Positions 20,015 through 30,077 of a DNA stretch of 64,000 nucleotides are shown in pieces (the stretch's first letter is position 1; every line of letters starts with the position of its first letter). The stretch is taken from contig OZ025692.1 in the NCBI GenBank assembly GCA_964019335.1, positions 131,501-195,500 on the forward strand. The letters are read 5' to 3'. Made by a program: the position numbers and the translations under genes. The DNA is from Diplonema japonicum. Lineage: Eukaryota > Euglenozoa > Diplonemea > Diplonemida > Diplonemidae. The notes beneath the pieces were generated by a model. That model ran no database searches. It was not told where the DNA came from and worked only from the letters and a program-made list of their open reading frames with translations.

Positions 20015-21151
20015 CTAGTTCAAAAGCGACCCGACAAACACCACCTCATGCTCCTTAGGATTGTTCGTGTAAAGGGTAAAGGTCAGCTTCTTCCAATCGA
20101 AAAGCGCCGTCGTCAGCGTGTACAACCCTGTGATATCACCGTTGCGGTTGTCGGGCGCACCATGGTACACAGGGTAGGACGCGTTGTGATGATCACCAAG
20201 AACATTAAAAGCAGTGCTGGCATCAGTAGGGGGAGGCATCTGAGAAGCACGCACTTCACGTGCAATGGACCCCCAGTCGGTGAACTGCGGCCGGTTGGTA
20301 ATAAGTACATATGTGTTCGCGTGGAAGTGAGGAGCATCGCCAGTCGCAACATTAAGAATCTTGTTCTCCACCCCGTACGTCTCCACGTCGGCAGTCTCAC
20401 CTGTCTTGATGTCAAGCATCTGGTAATTGTGCCCCGCGATCATGGGACGGGTTTTCAATACCCCCATCGCACTCTGGAAGCTACCAGCAGACAACAGCTC
20501 TCTCGACACAAATCCCCTGCCCAACCCGTTTAGATATCCTTCGGAGGGAGGCACCTTGTTCAATGTAAATCCAAACATCCCTGCTTTGTACCCAAACGCG
20601 CCTGTTGCCAGGTCACCCATATACACGTAAGCTACCCAGTTCGGTCCAGAACCCACAGTGACGTTGGCGAGAAAGGTGTAGCCAAGGTCTGAGAAATCCG
20701 AATCTTCATTGTGAGAAAGGAAGACGTTGTCCTTGTTGTGAACTATGTAGTCGGAGCACTTGTCGGCGGTGATGGTGGCGTTGGGTGCATACAACGAGAA
20801 CTCCTGGATGAGGTTCATGGCGAAGATCTCGTGGAAGTCCACCCCAGACCCCTCGGCGATCCCCTTCAGCTCCTCAATATACATTGGGTACGTCTTCTGG
20901 TGGTTCCCCATGAAGGTGTCGTAAACGTTCTGTCCCTCCACCGTCGTCAGGTACGGCTTCACCCGTTTGTTGAGGGCATCGTTTCCCGCCAGTCTTTTTT
21001 TGATGCCGGTGGCGAACCTTGTTCCCATCTGCTTGCCGAGGTCGTAGTGGCCCTCTGTTGTGTCGGGGAAGACACCGTTGAAGACCTCTGGTGCGGGGTA
21101 CCCAGCCGCACATGCGGACATCCATGCCACTACTGCGATTTTTGAAAACAT
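20015..21151 (-). CDS. Secreted C45-type (acyl-CoA:6-APA acyltransferase-like) Ntn-hydrolase
   Basis: 378 residues with an N-terminal signal peptide (MFSKIAVVAWMSACAAG). The family signature of peptidase C45/AAT proteins is seen: DKCSDYIV with Cys132 as the likely self-exposed nucleophile, SHNEDSDFSD (equivalent of the GHNEDW motif), and later RGFVSRELLSAGSF and YQMLDIKTG. Members cleave themselves before the Cys and act on amides, as in penicillin acyltransferase, the tan amidase and phospholipase B-like relatives. Here the likely role is lysosomal or extracellular amide hydrolysis. It is a single exon. The upstream region has T-runs but no sharp acceptor. Confidence 0.82.
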   Translation of the reverse strand: MFSKIAVVAWMSACAAGYPAPEVFNGVFPDTTEGHYDLGKQMGTRFATGIKKRLAGNDALNKRVKPYLTTVEGQNVYDTFMGNHQKTYPMYIEELKGIAEGSGVDFHEIFAMNLIQEFSLYAPNATITADKCSDYIVHNKDNVFLSHNEDSDFSDLGYTFLANVTVGSGPNWVAYVYMGDLATGAFGYKAGMFGFTLNKVPPSEGYLNGLGRGFVSRELLSAGSFQSAMGVLKTRPMIAGHNYQMLDIKTGETADVETYGVENKILNVATGDAPHFHANTYVLITNRPQFTDWGSIAREVRASQMPPPTDASTAFNVLGDHHNASYPVYHGAPDNRNGDITGLYTLTTALFDWKKLTFTLYTNNPKEHEVVFVGSLLN

Positions 21152-22280
21152 TATCGGTAGGGGTTTTTTTCTTTTTTTCTTTTCTTTGTTTCCCCTTTCT
21201 TTTTTTCCCCCTCCCTCCCCTGTCTGTTTTTCGTTAAAAATTGGAAAAGATGGGGGGTGGGGGAAGAATGCTTCACAAGAAGGTGCGGTGGACTGGATTT
21301 CTTCTTTTTTTTTTTTTTTTAATTTAAAATACTGCTAACCAAATCTTTCGATTCAGGTAAGGTGTTTTAGCTTGACCAGCACACCATGTTGTAGTCAGAG
21401 TTACCAAGGCTGGAACACCATGATTTCTTTAGAAGATCGCACTCAGTGAGAAGTTACACAAGCACATCACCCCGTGCATCAGGTATTGGCCTAGAAAATT
21501 GCATTGAAACACCTAAACGCCAAAGATTTCTTCACTATTTTCGGGTGAATTTTCTTTCTTGGTTCGGGAACAGTTCCCCCCCTCCTGAGTTCTACTGCAC
21601 CACTTGTGACTTACGGGTTAATATCGAGGGGGAAAAGTGAAAAGGGAAAAGAAAGAGTGAAACAACACAATAAGGATACGAAGTAGGGGGTTTGCCCAAA
21701 GACCGGAACTGATTTTATCATCAGTCTACAACAAAAAAAAAAAAAAGCTGGCATTTTCTAAACAAAAAACAAGACAAAAAAAAAAAAACTATTCTTTTAA
21801 GGTATGCGTTTTTGCGCTCACCGGCCGAGCTGCGCTTAGTCCCCGTAAAAAAAAAAAAAAAACGGTCCTTTATGGTAAAACTCAAAAAGGACGAAAAACA
21901 CTTGTATATCAAGAATCAAATGAAAGAAAAGGATTTTCAACCGCCAGGACGCAGGCCCCAAGGGCTCGGTAAAAAGAAAAAAAAAGAAAATAAAATGGCC
22001 TTCCCCCCTTTTCCCAGTAAAAGAGAAATAAAATAAAAAAGGTAGAAAAAAAAATGAAAGAAAACGAAATATCACGTGGGGAGAAGGTTCTCACTGTAAA
22101 TGGGGGAAAGACGTGTAGCAACGTGGGGGGCTGCAGGCACCAGGTGTACTGAAATACAAACGACTTCTTCCAGCCAACTCTTCATTCTTCCCCCCTCAAA
22201 AAAAAAAAAAAACTAATCTCGCCATCTACTAAACTGTATTTTGGAAGAAAAAAAAAAACATGATTAGAGTTGTTGACAAA
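21152..22280. other. Intergenic
   Basis: 21340-21640 is complex sequence with no tRNA-like or protein signal that I can support. The rest is homopolymer-rich. Confidence 0.4.
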
Positions 22281-23702
22281 TTACGGAGGATTCTTCCTAA
22301 AACCGTCCCTGCACCTTGTCCAATTCTCACCAGGTGACCTGTGCGTGTTCAGATACTGCTCCATGTCATGTACCCAAGGCCCTTTATTCTCGTTAAGCTT
22401 TGCCCACCCAACACCCCTGGACACAGGAACAAGGGGTGAAGCAGGGAAATCTGTCATAGGCACGAAAGGCACTGCGTCAGGCACCCTGCATTTTTCGGTG
22501 AGAGGTTCCCAGGTGAAGAATTTAAACTGCGACATCCAAGAGACCTTGTTCGCCTTTACCTTGAGGTTTGAATGTGCCACCGCAACAGAGCTTCTCACAG
22601 AAGCTGGTGTTTTGTAACGGTACTCCGCCATATACCTTGATACGGGTCCTCTAGATGTGGGTTGCATAGAAAGGTGAGATGATGTTGGGAAATGGTATTC
22701 AGGAAGCACGCATAACACCAATGTGTTTGGAGATACCTTTGAGGTGTCGGTCCAAGGCCGCCCGGTCTGCGCGTCAAGAAGGGACAACGAGGCGTGCATG
22801 GCCGGCTGCTCGCGAGAGTTAAGACATTTCATCATCTCGGTCCAGATTTTGTACATTTTTCGAACTTTTTTGTTGAGGTTCCACACGAGGAAGCCGCCTA
22901 CTGGTTCGACCCGCATACGCTTCTCCCACGCCCCACCGTTGTGAGCGTCGTTTACAACATAGCCATCGCAGTTTTCAATGTTGTTCGTTGTCAGGTAGTC
23001 TATCACTTCCAAGGGGTCCCTCAACCAAGCTGTGTCACCATCCGTGAAGATGAGCTGTCGGACTTTACCAGCGTGTGAAAGCTTGTTCACGATAATCCGC
23101 GAGAACATAGTCCGCTTGTGGATGAAGTCAATGTACTCAGGAGTTGCATTGTACGTTGTTCGGAGTGCTTGCCCAGATGTCCCTTGCCAGTATAAAGGGT
23201 CCCAGTGCACGTGGTCTTGAAAGCCGAGGCGGACTGCGATGTCAAATGCGTCCTGGTCTGTTGTCACAATGACGTAAGAGTCCCATTTAAGGGACTTAAA
23301 ACCGCAAATGAGGTTTGGGACCAGGCCTTCTTTGAAATATGCAGCGTTGGAGAAAACGACGGAGAGGGCGCCCTTGGGGTTTCCCCACTTCTCAAATATG
23401 TCTTGTGACTCGACCTTTGGTAGGTCTTTGCTGGACGCTTCGTCATCTGTGACGTGAACGAAATTCTCGTTGTTGTTGTTGTTGTTGTTGTTGTCATCTG
23501 TTGTTGGTGTTGACAGTAGCTCGTCGAGCAGGCTTTCTTCCCTCATTGTCCCAGACCGCCATCTGAACAATGCTCTGCTGTCCTTCAACACATCAAAATC
23601 CCGCCGCTTGCCACCGCTCTCTACTGTCCCTGCATACCATTCGACTGTCACAATTACCACCAACACTGCCCCTATGACTTTAGCATATGCAATGCTTGAC
23701 AT
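22281..23702 (-). CDS. Type II membrane glycosyltransferase (nucleotide-diphospho-sugar transferase, GT77-like)
   Basis: 473 residues. A single hydrophobic segment at 8-26 (KVIGAVLVVIVTVEWYAG) makes a type II anchor, followed by a stem with eight Asn in a row at 71-78. The catalytic domain (about 100-450) has SYVIVTTDQDAFDIAVRLGF, then LIFTDGDTAWLRDP with the DxD-type metal/sugar-nucleotide motif at 221-223, and GGFLVWNLNKKVRKMY. This fits the PF03407 nucleotide-sugar transferase family, which adds sugars in the Golgi. Donor and acceptor cannot be told. Single exon, ATG at 23700-23702. Confidence 0.82.
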   Translation of the reverse strand: MSSIAYAKVIGAVLVVIVTVEWYAGTVESGGKRRDFDVLKDSRALFRWRSGTMREESLLDELLSTPTTDDNNNNNNNNENFVHVTDDEASSKDLPKVESQDIFEKWGNPKGALSVVFSNAAYFKEGLVPNLICGFKSLKWDSYVIVTTDQDAFDIAVRLGFQDHVHWDPLYWQGTSGQALRTTYNATPEYIDFIHKRTMFSRIIVNKLSHAGKVRQLIFTDGDTAWLRDPLEVIDYLTTNNIENCDGYVVNDAHNGGAWEKRMRVEPVGGFLVWNLNKKVRKMYKIWTEMMKCLNSREQPAMHASLSLLDAQTGRPWTDTSKVSPNTLVLCVLPEYHFPTSSHLSMQPTSRGPVSRYMAEYRYKTPASVRSSVAVAHSNLKVKANKVSWMSQFKFFTWEPLTEKCRVPDAVPFVPMTDFPASPLVPVSRGVGWAKLNENKGPWVHDMEQYLNTHRSPGENWTRCRDGFRKNPP

Positions 23703-24711
23703 GGGGGAGGGGAGGAGGGGGACGCCTTGTTGTTTTTTTTAAAACCCCCCCCGTCCAGCAGTATATTCGGGCAAAATAAGAAACAGGAGCAAGGGAAGAG
23801 GGGGTTTGGTTTCTTTTTCCTTTTTTTTTTCTTTTTTTTTTTCTTCTTTTTTTGCAATGTATCAATGCAAAAAAGAAGTTTTTCTTCTCTTTCTTTTTCT
23901 TTTTTTTTCTTTTTTTTTGAGAGTGTTCCTTCTATCTGTGAAACCTCTCTTGGAAGAAGAAAAAAAAGAGGGAGAAATTAAACAAGTGCTTTTTAAGGAT
24001 ATCGTAAGCGTTACTTTTCTGCTCATTTTGTTGTGTTGAGTTTTGTTGTGGCGCCTCTGAGAGAAAAACTCATCACGACCCACCACTCTCTTTTTTTGGC
24101 ACCATTGCGCGACTCTTTTCACTTTTGGTTATTAGCTTGTGGGCTGAGTCGTTAAAAAGGTTTCTTTGAAGGGAACCTGCAGTGTATGTGACAGGATCGC
24201 CTAAGAAAGAAAAAAAAGTAAATAACAATTCCCCTTCTTATACCAGCAATTGCTGTTCTGAAGAGTGGTGCACTTCTACTTCTACTTTTTTCCCATTCTT
24301 TTTTTTTTTTCTTTCTCCATTCGCTTGAGTTTTCTATTTTGTTTTCTTCCCCCTTCCCGATCTGCTCCCCCCCCCCCCCCCCCCCCTCCCCCGTCCCCTT
24401 CTTTTTTATTAAAGAATGAAGAAAAAAAAGAGAGGACTCTTTTTTTTTTTTTTCTTCCCCCCAACGAACCTTATGAAGGATAACACTGCCAAAAAAAAAG
24501 GGTGGGAACAACGGGGAACAAAAAAAAAAAAAAAAACAGAAAATAAATGGGGCTTTTGGTTGCATTACTATTTGGTGTTAAAAAAAAGATCCGGCTGTTC
24601 TTATTCTATTCATTTTACCGAAGTGATTAACAACGGCACGGCGGCGTGCCTACTTTATGATGTTCCCCTTTTGAGGCCGTTCCTAGAAGGGAAAAAAAAG
24701 AAAATTGTATC
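23703..24711. other. Intergenic with one dispersed repeat copy
   Basis: T-rich tracts, a poly(C) run at about 24367-24387 and short complex stretches. No gene. The repeat at 24161-24210 is listed separately. Confidence 0.45.
24161..24210. repeat. Dispersed 40-nt motif, copy 2
   Basis: TTTCTTTGAAGGGAACCTGC, then AGTGTATGTGACAGGATCGC and CTAAGAAAG followed by an A-run. Nearly identical to copy 3 at 43366-43410 apart from a 2-nt insertion. Confidence 0.85.
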
Positions 24712-27700
24712 CTACTCTACAGTAAGGGTCTTCTTTCGCCTGTGCCTCACGACCAAATAGACAACAAACACGGAGAAGATAGTGCTGCAGAGGAAGCTGA
24801 TCCCGATGGGAAGGAGGAAATCATAAGAAGCCGGCGCAAGAGGCGGGGAAGGAGTGGCTAGCTGTACGAGCACAGCACCAGCAAGCTTGGTGAAAATGTT
24901 TGGCAGAAGGAGTTCTTCAGTGTCGAACCCCGACACGGCTTTGGAACGAATGGTGACTGACTTGGGGAACTCTGCAGTGCCTTCCATGTACAGACCGAAC
25001 ACGTAGTTGGGCTCTTTCTTGTTCAAAACGAGGGAGATTTCTGTTGAGGACGTGATGTTCTTCCACAATGAATGTCTTGTGAGCCCCGCCAGTGCAGCGT
25101 CGTCCCACAGCCCGAGGGTGATGTCGCCAGCGGTTTCTTCCAGTTTCACGATGATCTCCAGTTGCGAGGATGCTGTGTCGTCGATACCCAAGAGGATCCA
25201 TTCACCACGCAGCATCTCGCGCATGTACCCGCCTAGCATTGCTACGTTCGTTGTTGATAGTTGGCACGCGAACCCAGTGTGTCCTTCGTCGCAGGTGCAC
25301 CTTCCAGGGAGGTCGCACGTTCCGTGTCCTGAGCACTTCGACGGCGGTGTGCTCGCCTTGCCCGGACAGTCGATCTCGCAAAATGTCCCCACTGAGTGCA
25401 GGCAGTTGCATTTCTTTGTCTTTGGATCGCAGATCCCGTCCCCCGAACATATCTTGCCATCCTTATTGCAGGTTTCTACCTCGCTTGGCGGGCCGTTTGT
25501 CGGAGCGGGCGTCATTTTGAACCCGCACCCCGTGCCGTACATACCCGGCACACAGGCCGAGCAGTACTTCATTGGATCGTAGTTCTCGTCACATGAACAC
25601 GCAAACGGGCCAGAGTTGGTCGCGCAGGTGCCCTTGCCATTACAGGTCTCGATGGTGCACCCCTTGGGCGAGATAACTTCGAACTCCATCGTGAAACCTG
25701 TCTTAGGGCCCTCCAGGTCGGACTCGAACTCGATCGAGGCCAGGCTGCCCGTCTCTAGCACCTTGCCCATTCCCTTTGTGCCGTCCCACACTGCCACGTG
25801 GTGCCCTGGGTTGAACGTACCGTTGTACACGAAGACATGGTCGTAGTCGGCTTCGATGTCGAACTCGATGAACGTGAGCTTTAAGCGCATAGACGGGTCG
25901 GGGGCCCTGATGGTCCACTTGCACACGACAGAGTTGTCGTAGTGCCCAAGGGAGTTGATTTGGATGTATCCCCTCTGCTCCTGCTCCACAGCGACCACCC
26001 CACGGTTCACACAGAAGTGAGACGGTATTTCGCACGTGGGGCCCCTGAAGCCGTTGACGCATACCGAGCAGTCCTCACCTCCCCAGTTCCCTTCACACAC
26101 ACAGTACTTCGTTTCGGTTGTGCTGCCGATGCACGAACCGTGCCCGTTGCATGAACAGTCCATCGAGCAGTCGCTGCCGTACCATCCTGCCTTGCATTTG
26201 CTGCACGTGTCTCCTTCGTAGTTCCCTTCGCAGGTGCACACGCCATCAGAGCCACATTGACCGTTACCGCTGCAGTGCACCTCGCTGTCGCAGACACCGC
26301 AGTCCACATGGTGGAACTTCGAATTGCACAAGCATGTGAAGTTGAACCTTGCGCCCGTTGCTGTGCAGTCGCCGTTGGCTCCGTTGCAGTTGTTGGGGCA
26401 TCCCGCGGTATACTTGGCTTGCTTGACGCTGGGCCCTGTGATCACCACCGAGAAGGGGACGCCCTCGTATGGATCGAACTCCACGACGTGCCTGCCGTAC
26501 ACCATCGCGCGGTACACCCCTGCACCCCCGTCAGGGAGGTCGATCTGCTCTACTACATTCACGTCGTCGTAGCTGCTGCGCGAGTTTGCGTATTTCAGAG
26601 TCCCGTCAGGCAGCTGCAGTACTAAGTCCAGGTCATTCACCAAGGCCTTGGTGGCGCCAACAGCTGCGGGTGGGTCGTTCCACACCAAGGTGACGCGAAC
26701 CCCCGTCGCCTTCGACGCGCTACTAGGCGCGAATACCTCGAAGTCCTCAGCGTACATCCCATCTTGGATTATGGTCTGGTTCTGCAGCAGGGCAAGGTGT
26801 GTCTTTGGGTAAGAACCCTCGCCTTGGGACAAGTAAACAATGTCTGCCAGCGATAGGGCCCCCCAACCCTGGTAGTTGTTCGGCGAGCCAGCAATGCTTG
26901 TGCTGCCCTGCTTGCCCGAAAGCTTCCTGCCGCTGTGGATGATCAATGCCTTCAGTAGTGTGCCACTGGGGTTAATAGAAGCGCTCCCACCTTTCCTGCC
27001 TGAAGGATACCACCCCTCCAGGAAATACTGCCTCAGGATCGCCACAGACGCGGACACAAAGGGGGCGGCCATGCTAGTGCCGTACTTGAACGACACATCG
27101 CAGCTGTCACCGCTGACTGCGGCTTTTGCAGAGTAGACCCGCTTTCCGCCGGGTGCCACGATATCTGGCTTGATGCGCTGATCGAAGGTAGGTCCGACCG
27201 CAGAGAAGGTCCCGATGTTCTGGCGCTCGGCGTCGGAGAGAGAGTTCATGTGTGCACCTACAGAGATGATGTTCTTGGCAGTGGCTGGCGAGAGGACACC
27301 TTCAGCCTTGCCGCCGTTGCCTGCAGCAGCGACGACCACGTAGTCAGAGTGCTCGAAGATGTACTCGTCGGTCTCGCCGTCGATTGAGACGTAAGTCGAG
27401 GGGCGCCTGGCACCCCACGAGTTGTGCGAGACGCGCACGCCCATCAAGTAGGACGCGTCATAGAAGGTGAAGAGGTCGATAGGGACATCAAGGGAACCGA
27501 CAGCGCCCTGTGACAAGTCGGTGACGAACACCTTGGAATCGTGAGCAAGACCTTTGTACTGTTCCTGGACACCTGAAGGATCACCAGCCAGGGAACCACA
27601 CACATGCGTCCCGTGCCCGTGGCCGTCGATGCTGTCGGTGGCCCCGTTGAACTCGTTAACGTGCTGGCGATAGGACACGATCTTCCTGTGGTTCATGTTC

Positions 27701-28467
27701 ACCTTGGGGAAGATCGTGACACCATTGTTAGGGTCCTTGAAGAAGCACGAGTTGGAGTCCACGCCTGTGTCGGCAACCATGATGATTTGGTTGCGCCCAG
27801 CAAGGGGACCGAGAGGGGCGTCCCACATCGGTGTCTTCCCGTCGTCGCTCTGAATGGTCCTCGTTGCGATGTGGTTCAGGACTGCACCCTGCGGCGCGTC
27901 GGAGACGAATCTCACCTCTTCGATGTTTTGGAGGAGGTCTACTGCCGAACCCGCCTTGGAAGCATCCTCAAGGTGCACGTTGTACTTCACTCCAGTGATC
28001 TTCTTGATTCTTGCATGGATCGATGCCGTTGCAAGAGTTCTCTTCAAAAGCCTGACGACGGTGTCCTCCGAACTGTCCTCATCTGAGTACAGAACATGCA
28101 GCACGTGGTGACCTTCACACTGGCCTCGCTTGTGGTGTGGTTTAAGGCGTTCCACGTGGGAAATGCTCCACCTGTCCTGCAGGTTGATGACCTTTCTTAG
28201 TGTCGTAAACACCTTGTACGACCTCAAGGGCACGATCTCTACATGACCACCAAGCTGTTCCCGAAGCTCCCTCTTGGACTTCGGTGCAGAGACGCGTTTG
28301 AATGTGATTAAATAGTGTGCCTTTCTGTCCAGAACACCCGCTTCATGGTGTGCCGCTCTTAGTGAAACACGCTCTTTATGTTCGTTATCTATACCCACAT
28401 GGTGTACATGACAACCTGCTGCAGAGAACAGGATGGTGACTACCAGTATTCTGAAATGGACTGACAT
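24712..28467 (-). CDS. Membrane-anchored subtilisin-like (S8) protease with EGF-like and CUB domains
   Basis: 1251 residues, single exon. A signal peptide at 1-19 is followed by a propeptide-like region (to about 215). The S8 catalytic domain has Asp233 in VADTGVD, His285 in GHGHGTHVCG, oxyanion Asn384 in AAAGNGG and Ser465 in YGTSMAAPF. A P-domain/jelly-roll-like region follows (about 560-680). Then come EGF-like Cys-rich modules, a CUB-like domain (about 845-955; VCKWTIRAPD, FDIEADYDHVFVYNG), more EGF-like modules, and near the end a transmembrane segment (FLLPIGISFLCSTIFSVFVV) with a short basic tail. I infer a surface or endolysosomal protease. The domain order resembles large protist and metazoan ectoproteases rather than bacterial subtilisins. 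Confidence 0.9.
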   Translation of the reverse strand: MSVHFRILVVTILFSAAGCHVHHVGIDNEHKERVSLRAAHHEAGVLDRKAHYLITFKRVSAPKSKRELREQLGGHVEIVPLRSYKVFTTLRKVINLQDRWSISHVERLKPHHKRGQCEGHHVLHVLYSDEDSSEDTVVRLLKRTLATASIHARIKKITGVKYNVHLEDASKAGSAVDLLQNIEEVRFVSDAPQGAVLNHIATRTIQSDDGKTPMWDAPLGPLAGRNQIIMVADTGVDSNSCFFKDPNNGVTIFPKVNMNHRKIVSYRQHVNEFNGATDSIDGHGHGTHVCGSLAGDPSGVQEQYKGLAHDSKVFVTDLSQGAVGSLDVPIDLFTFYDASYLMGVRVSHNSWGARRPSTYVSIDGETDEYIFEHSDYVVVAAAGNGGKAEGVLSPATAKNIISVGAHMNSLSDAERQNIGTFSAVGPTFDQRIKPDIVAPGGKRVYSAKAAVSGDSCDVSFKYGTSMAAPFVSASVAILRQYFLEGWYPSGRKGGSASINPSGTLLKALIIHSGRKLSGKQGSTSIAGSPNNYQGWGALSLADIVYLSQGEGSYPKTHLALLQNQTIIQDGMYAEDFEVFAPSSASKATGVRVTLVWNDPPAAVGATKALVNDLDLVLQLPDGTLKYANSRSSYDDVNVVEQIDLPDGGAGVYRAMVYGRHVVEFDPYEGVPFSVVITGPSVKQAKYTAGCPNNCNGANGDCTATGARFNFTCLCNSKFHHVDCGVCDSEVHCSGNGQCGSDGVCTCEGNYEGDTCSKCKAGWYGSDCSMDCSCNGHGSCIGSTTETKYCVCEGNWGGEDCSVCVNGFRGPTCEIPSHFCVNRGVVAVEQEQRGYIQINSLGHYDNSVVCKWTIRAPDPSMRLKLTFIEFDIEADYDHVFVYNGTFNPGHHVAVWDGTKGMGKVLETGSLASIEFESDLEGPKTGFTMEFEVISPKGCTIETCNGKGTCATNSGPFACSCDENYDPMKYCSACVPGMYGTGCGFKMTPAPTNGPPSEVETCNKDGKICSGDGICDPKTKKCNCLHSVGTFCEIDCPGKASTPPSKCSGHGTCDLPGRCTCDEGHTGFACQLSTTNVAMLGGYMREMLRGEWILLGIDDTASSQLEIIVKLEETAGDITLGLWDDAALAGLTRHSLWKNITSSTEISLVLNKKEPNYVFGLYMEGTAEFPKSVTIRSKAVSGFDTEELLLPNIFTKLAGAVLVQLATPSPPLAPASYDFLLPIGISFLCSTIFSVFVVYLVVRHRRKKTLTVE

Positions 28468-28588
28468 CCCCTCGTTCCCTTTGAGTGTTGGTTGTTTTTT
28501 TTTTTTTTCTTTTTTTTTAGATAAAGAGTAGAGGAAAAAAAAGGGGGGGGGGACGGAAAACGGTGGTAAATGAGAGATTTCTTTTGTT

Positions 28589-28633
<45 letters not shown>

Positions 28634-28634
28634 C

Positions 28635-28862
28635 TTATGGCTCTGCCATGGCCTTCTGGAGAGCGGCGAGGTTTTCCTTCGTCAGTTTCGTTGGTGTTGG
28701 CTTCTTGCGCTCCGTAGTGCTCTTCAGAATCGATACCTGTGGTCCTGCCGTTGAGTACTTAGCCGGGCACTTCGAGGACACACCATTGCCAGCGATATCA
28801 GCCAAGGGCCCACGCCGTAAGAATGAGAGGTTTGCCGACGTGGCAGATGAGTCGGCCTTCAT
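28635..28862 (-). CDS. Small basic protein, 75 residues
   Basis: ATG at 28860-28862, MKADSSATSANLSFLRRG, ending ENLAALQKAMAEP. It lacks a signal or membrane segment and is rich in Ser, Thr and Lys. It is supported by a clear pyrimidine tract and AG (28918-28945) 55 nt upstream and by complex, non-repetitive coding sequence in otherwise homopolymer DNA. The poly(T) on the plus strand at 28590-28631 lies just after the stop. Family not recognised. Confidence 0.65.
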   Translation of the reverse strand: MKADSSATSANLSFLRRGPLADIAGNGVSSKCPAKYSTAGPQVSILKSTTERKKPTPTKLTKENLAALQKAMAEP

Positions 28863-28917
28863 GCCCCTTTTTTCCCTTTTTTGTTTTTGTCTTTTGTTTT
28901 TATCGATTTATGTAACA

Positions 28918-28945
28918 CTGCAAGGTGGAAACGAAAAAAAAAGAA
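28918..28945 (-). promoter_or_regulatory. Putative trans-splice acceptor for the 75-residue gene
   Basis: Minus strand TTCTTTTTTTTTCGTTTCCA then CCTTGCAG, the best acceptor-like sequence in the window. It implies a 55-nt 5' UTR. Confidence 0.55.
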
Positions 28946-29108
28946 TATGAGGAAAAACTAGATATGAGACGAATCAATGTCAAGCCAAAATAAAGAAGAA
29001 AGCCAAAAAAGAAATAGAAAGGGGAGGGGGGTAACGTTGGCAACGTGTTCTACAACGGCCAGTTCCTCCCTTTTTTTATTTCTCCCCCCCCTTCATTCTT
29101 TTTTTTTT

Positions 29109-29990
29109 TTACTCGTTCTTGCTGTGGCTCTGTTTGACGAAAAATCTTGCAAAAAAACTAACCAACAGGTGGCTGCTTGTAGACAGCAACACCAGAATGA
29201 GAACGATCTTCGGTTTGTAATAAATATCAGCACCAAAGACTCTATCAGGGAGACCCTTCGAGGGAGGGCGCAGATGATAGTTGATGTTGTACCCGCTGAC
29301 ATATGACAGCGGCGTCTCAACACCCATATTGAGGAGAGTAATCCAGCAGCTGGAGAACGCCAACCACCCAAAGGTGAACTTGTGCAACGGGAACGACGTG
29401 GCAAAGTACAACGGCAACAGGTTGAGGACCGCATGGTGCGCAATGAAGACATAAGCCTCTGACCAATGTGTCTGATCGTCGAAGTCCGCGAATGCCGACC
29501 CAAGTATCGTGTTCCACGCAGCAGTGACACACATTGAAGCAAGGTAGTTACACAGGGGTTTCGGGGTTACAAGCGCGGCAATACTGGTAAGTGTGTAGAT
29601 ATGGCAGGGCATCACCATCCACGCCAACGCCCTTGGGATTTGCAGCCCGAAGAATTCCAGATGGCCAGTATCTCTTATCGTCTTGTAAAAAACCTGCATA
29701 CAGAAGAAAAATGTTAGCAAGGCGGCAATGAACCATCCGAACACCCTTCCGTACCTTCTGTCTCTGTCCATCCCCACGCGGCCCTCGTGTTTCATCCACG
29801 CCCAGCCCACAATCCCGGCCGACACCGCCAGAGCGTTGATGACGATGAACTCAACTATGTGGTTTTCCACAGGTCGCTGCCAGTAGTTGTTGGGGTCCAA
29901 GCACGACGACACCTTTGTGCGCTCCTCTAGGACGCATGCTGCGGCACGCTGTTCTGCGTACTCCTTCAGTGTCTTCGCTGCGTATTCCAT
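29109..29990 (-). CDS. TMEM164: TMEM164-like membrane acyltransferase
   Basis: 293 residues with about six to seven hydrophobic segments. Family landmarks are MPCHIYTL (Cys129-His130), the EAYVFIAHHAVLNLLPLYF segment with paired His, and the NINYHLRPP loop. They match in order the NPCH, EIYY-QH-PIY and N-NN-CP landmarks of human TMEM164. TMEM164 proteins are ER acyltransferases that make ether phospholipids using a Cys in the first motif. Ether lipids are abundant in kinetoplastids, so a lipid role is reasonable. A short Cys-rich N terminus precedes the first membrane segment (VEFIVINALAVSAGIVGWAW). Single exon. Confidence 0.8.
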   Translation of the reverse strand: MEYAAKTLKEYAEQRAAACVLEERTKVSSCLDPNNYWQRPVENHIVEFIVINALAVSAGIVGWAWMKHEGRVGMDRDRRYGRVFGWFIAALLTFFFCMQVFYKTIRDTGHLEFFGLQIPRALAWMVMPCHIYTLTSIAALVTPKPLCNYLASMCVTAAWNTILGSAFADFDDQTHWSEAYVFIAHHAVLNLLPLYFATSFPLHKFTFGWLAFSSCWITLLNMGVETPLSYVSGYNINYHLRPPSKGLPDRVFGADIYYKPKIVLILVLLSTSSHLLVSFFARFFVKQSHSKNE

Positions 29991-30077
29991 ATTGGTCGGC
30001 CCTGCGTAATATAATATTGTTGTGCGGAAGACATTTGAAAAAAATAAAAAAAAATGATGTGATAACCCCGACGATAT

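Noticed and set aside
21340-21640. Possible RNA gene in complex intergenic DNA
   Set aside because: No tRNA box, Sm site, spliced-leader or other signature could be matched.
23806-24565. Several Phe-, Lys- or Gly-rich frames
   Set aside because: Products of T-, A- and C-runs with no complex sequence.
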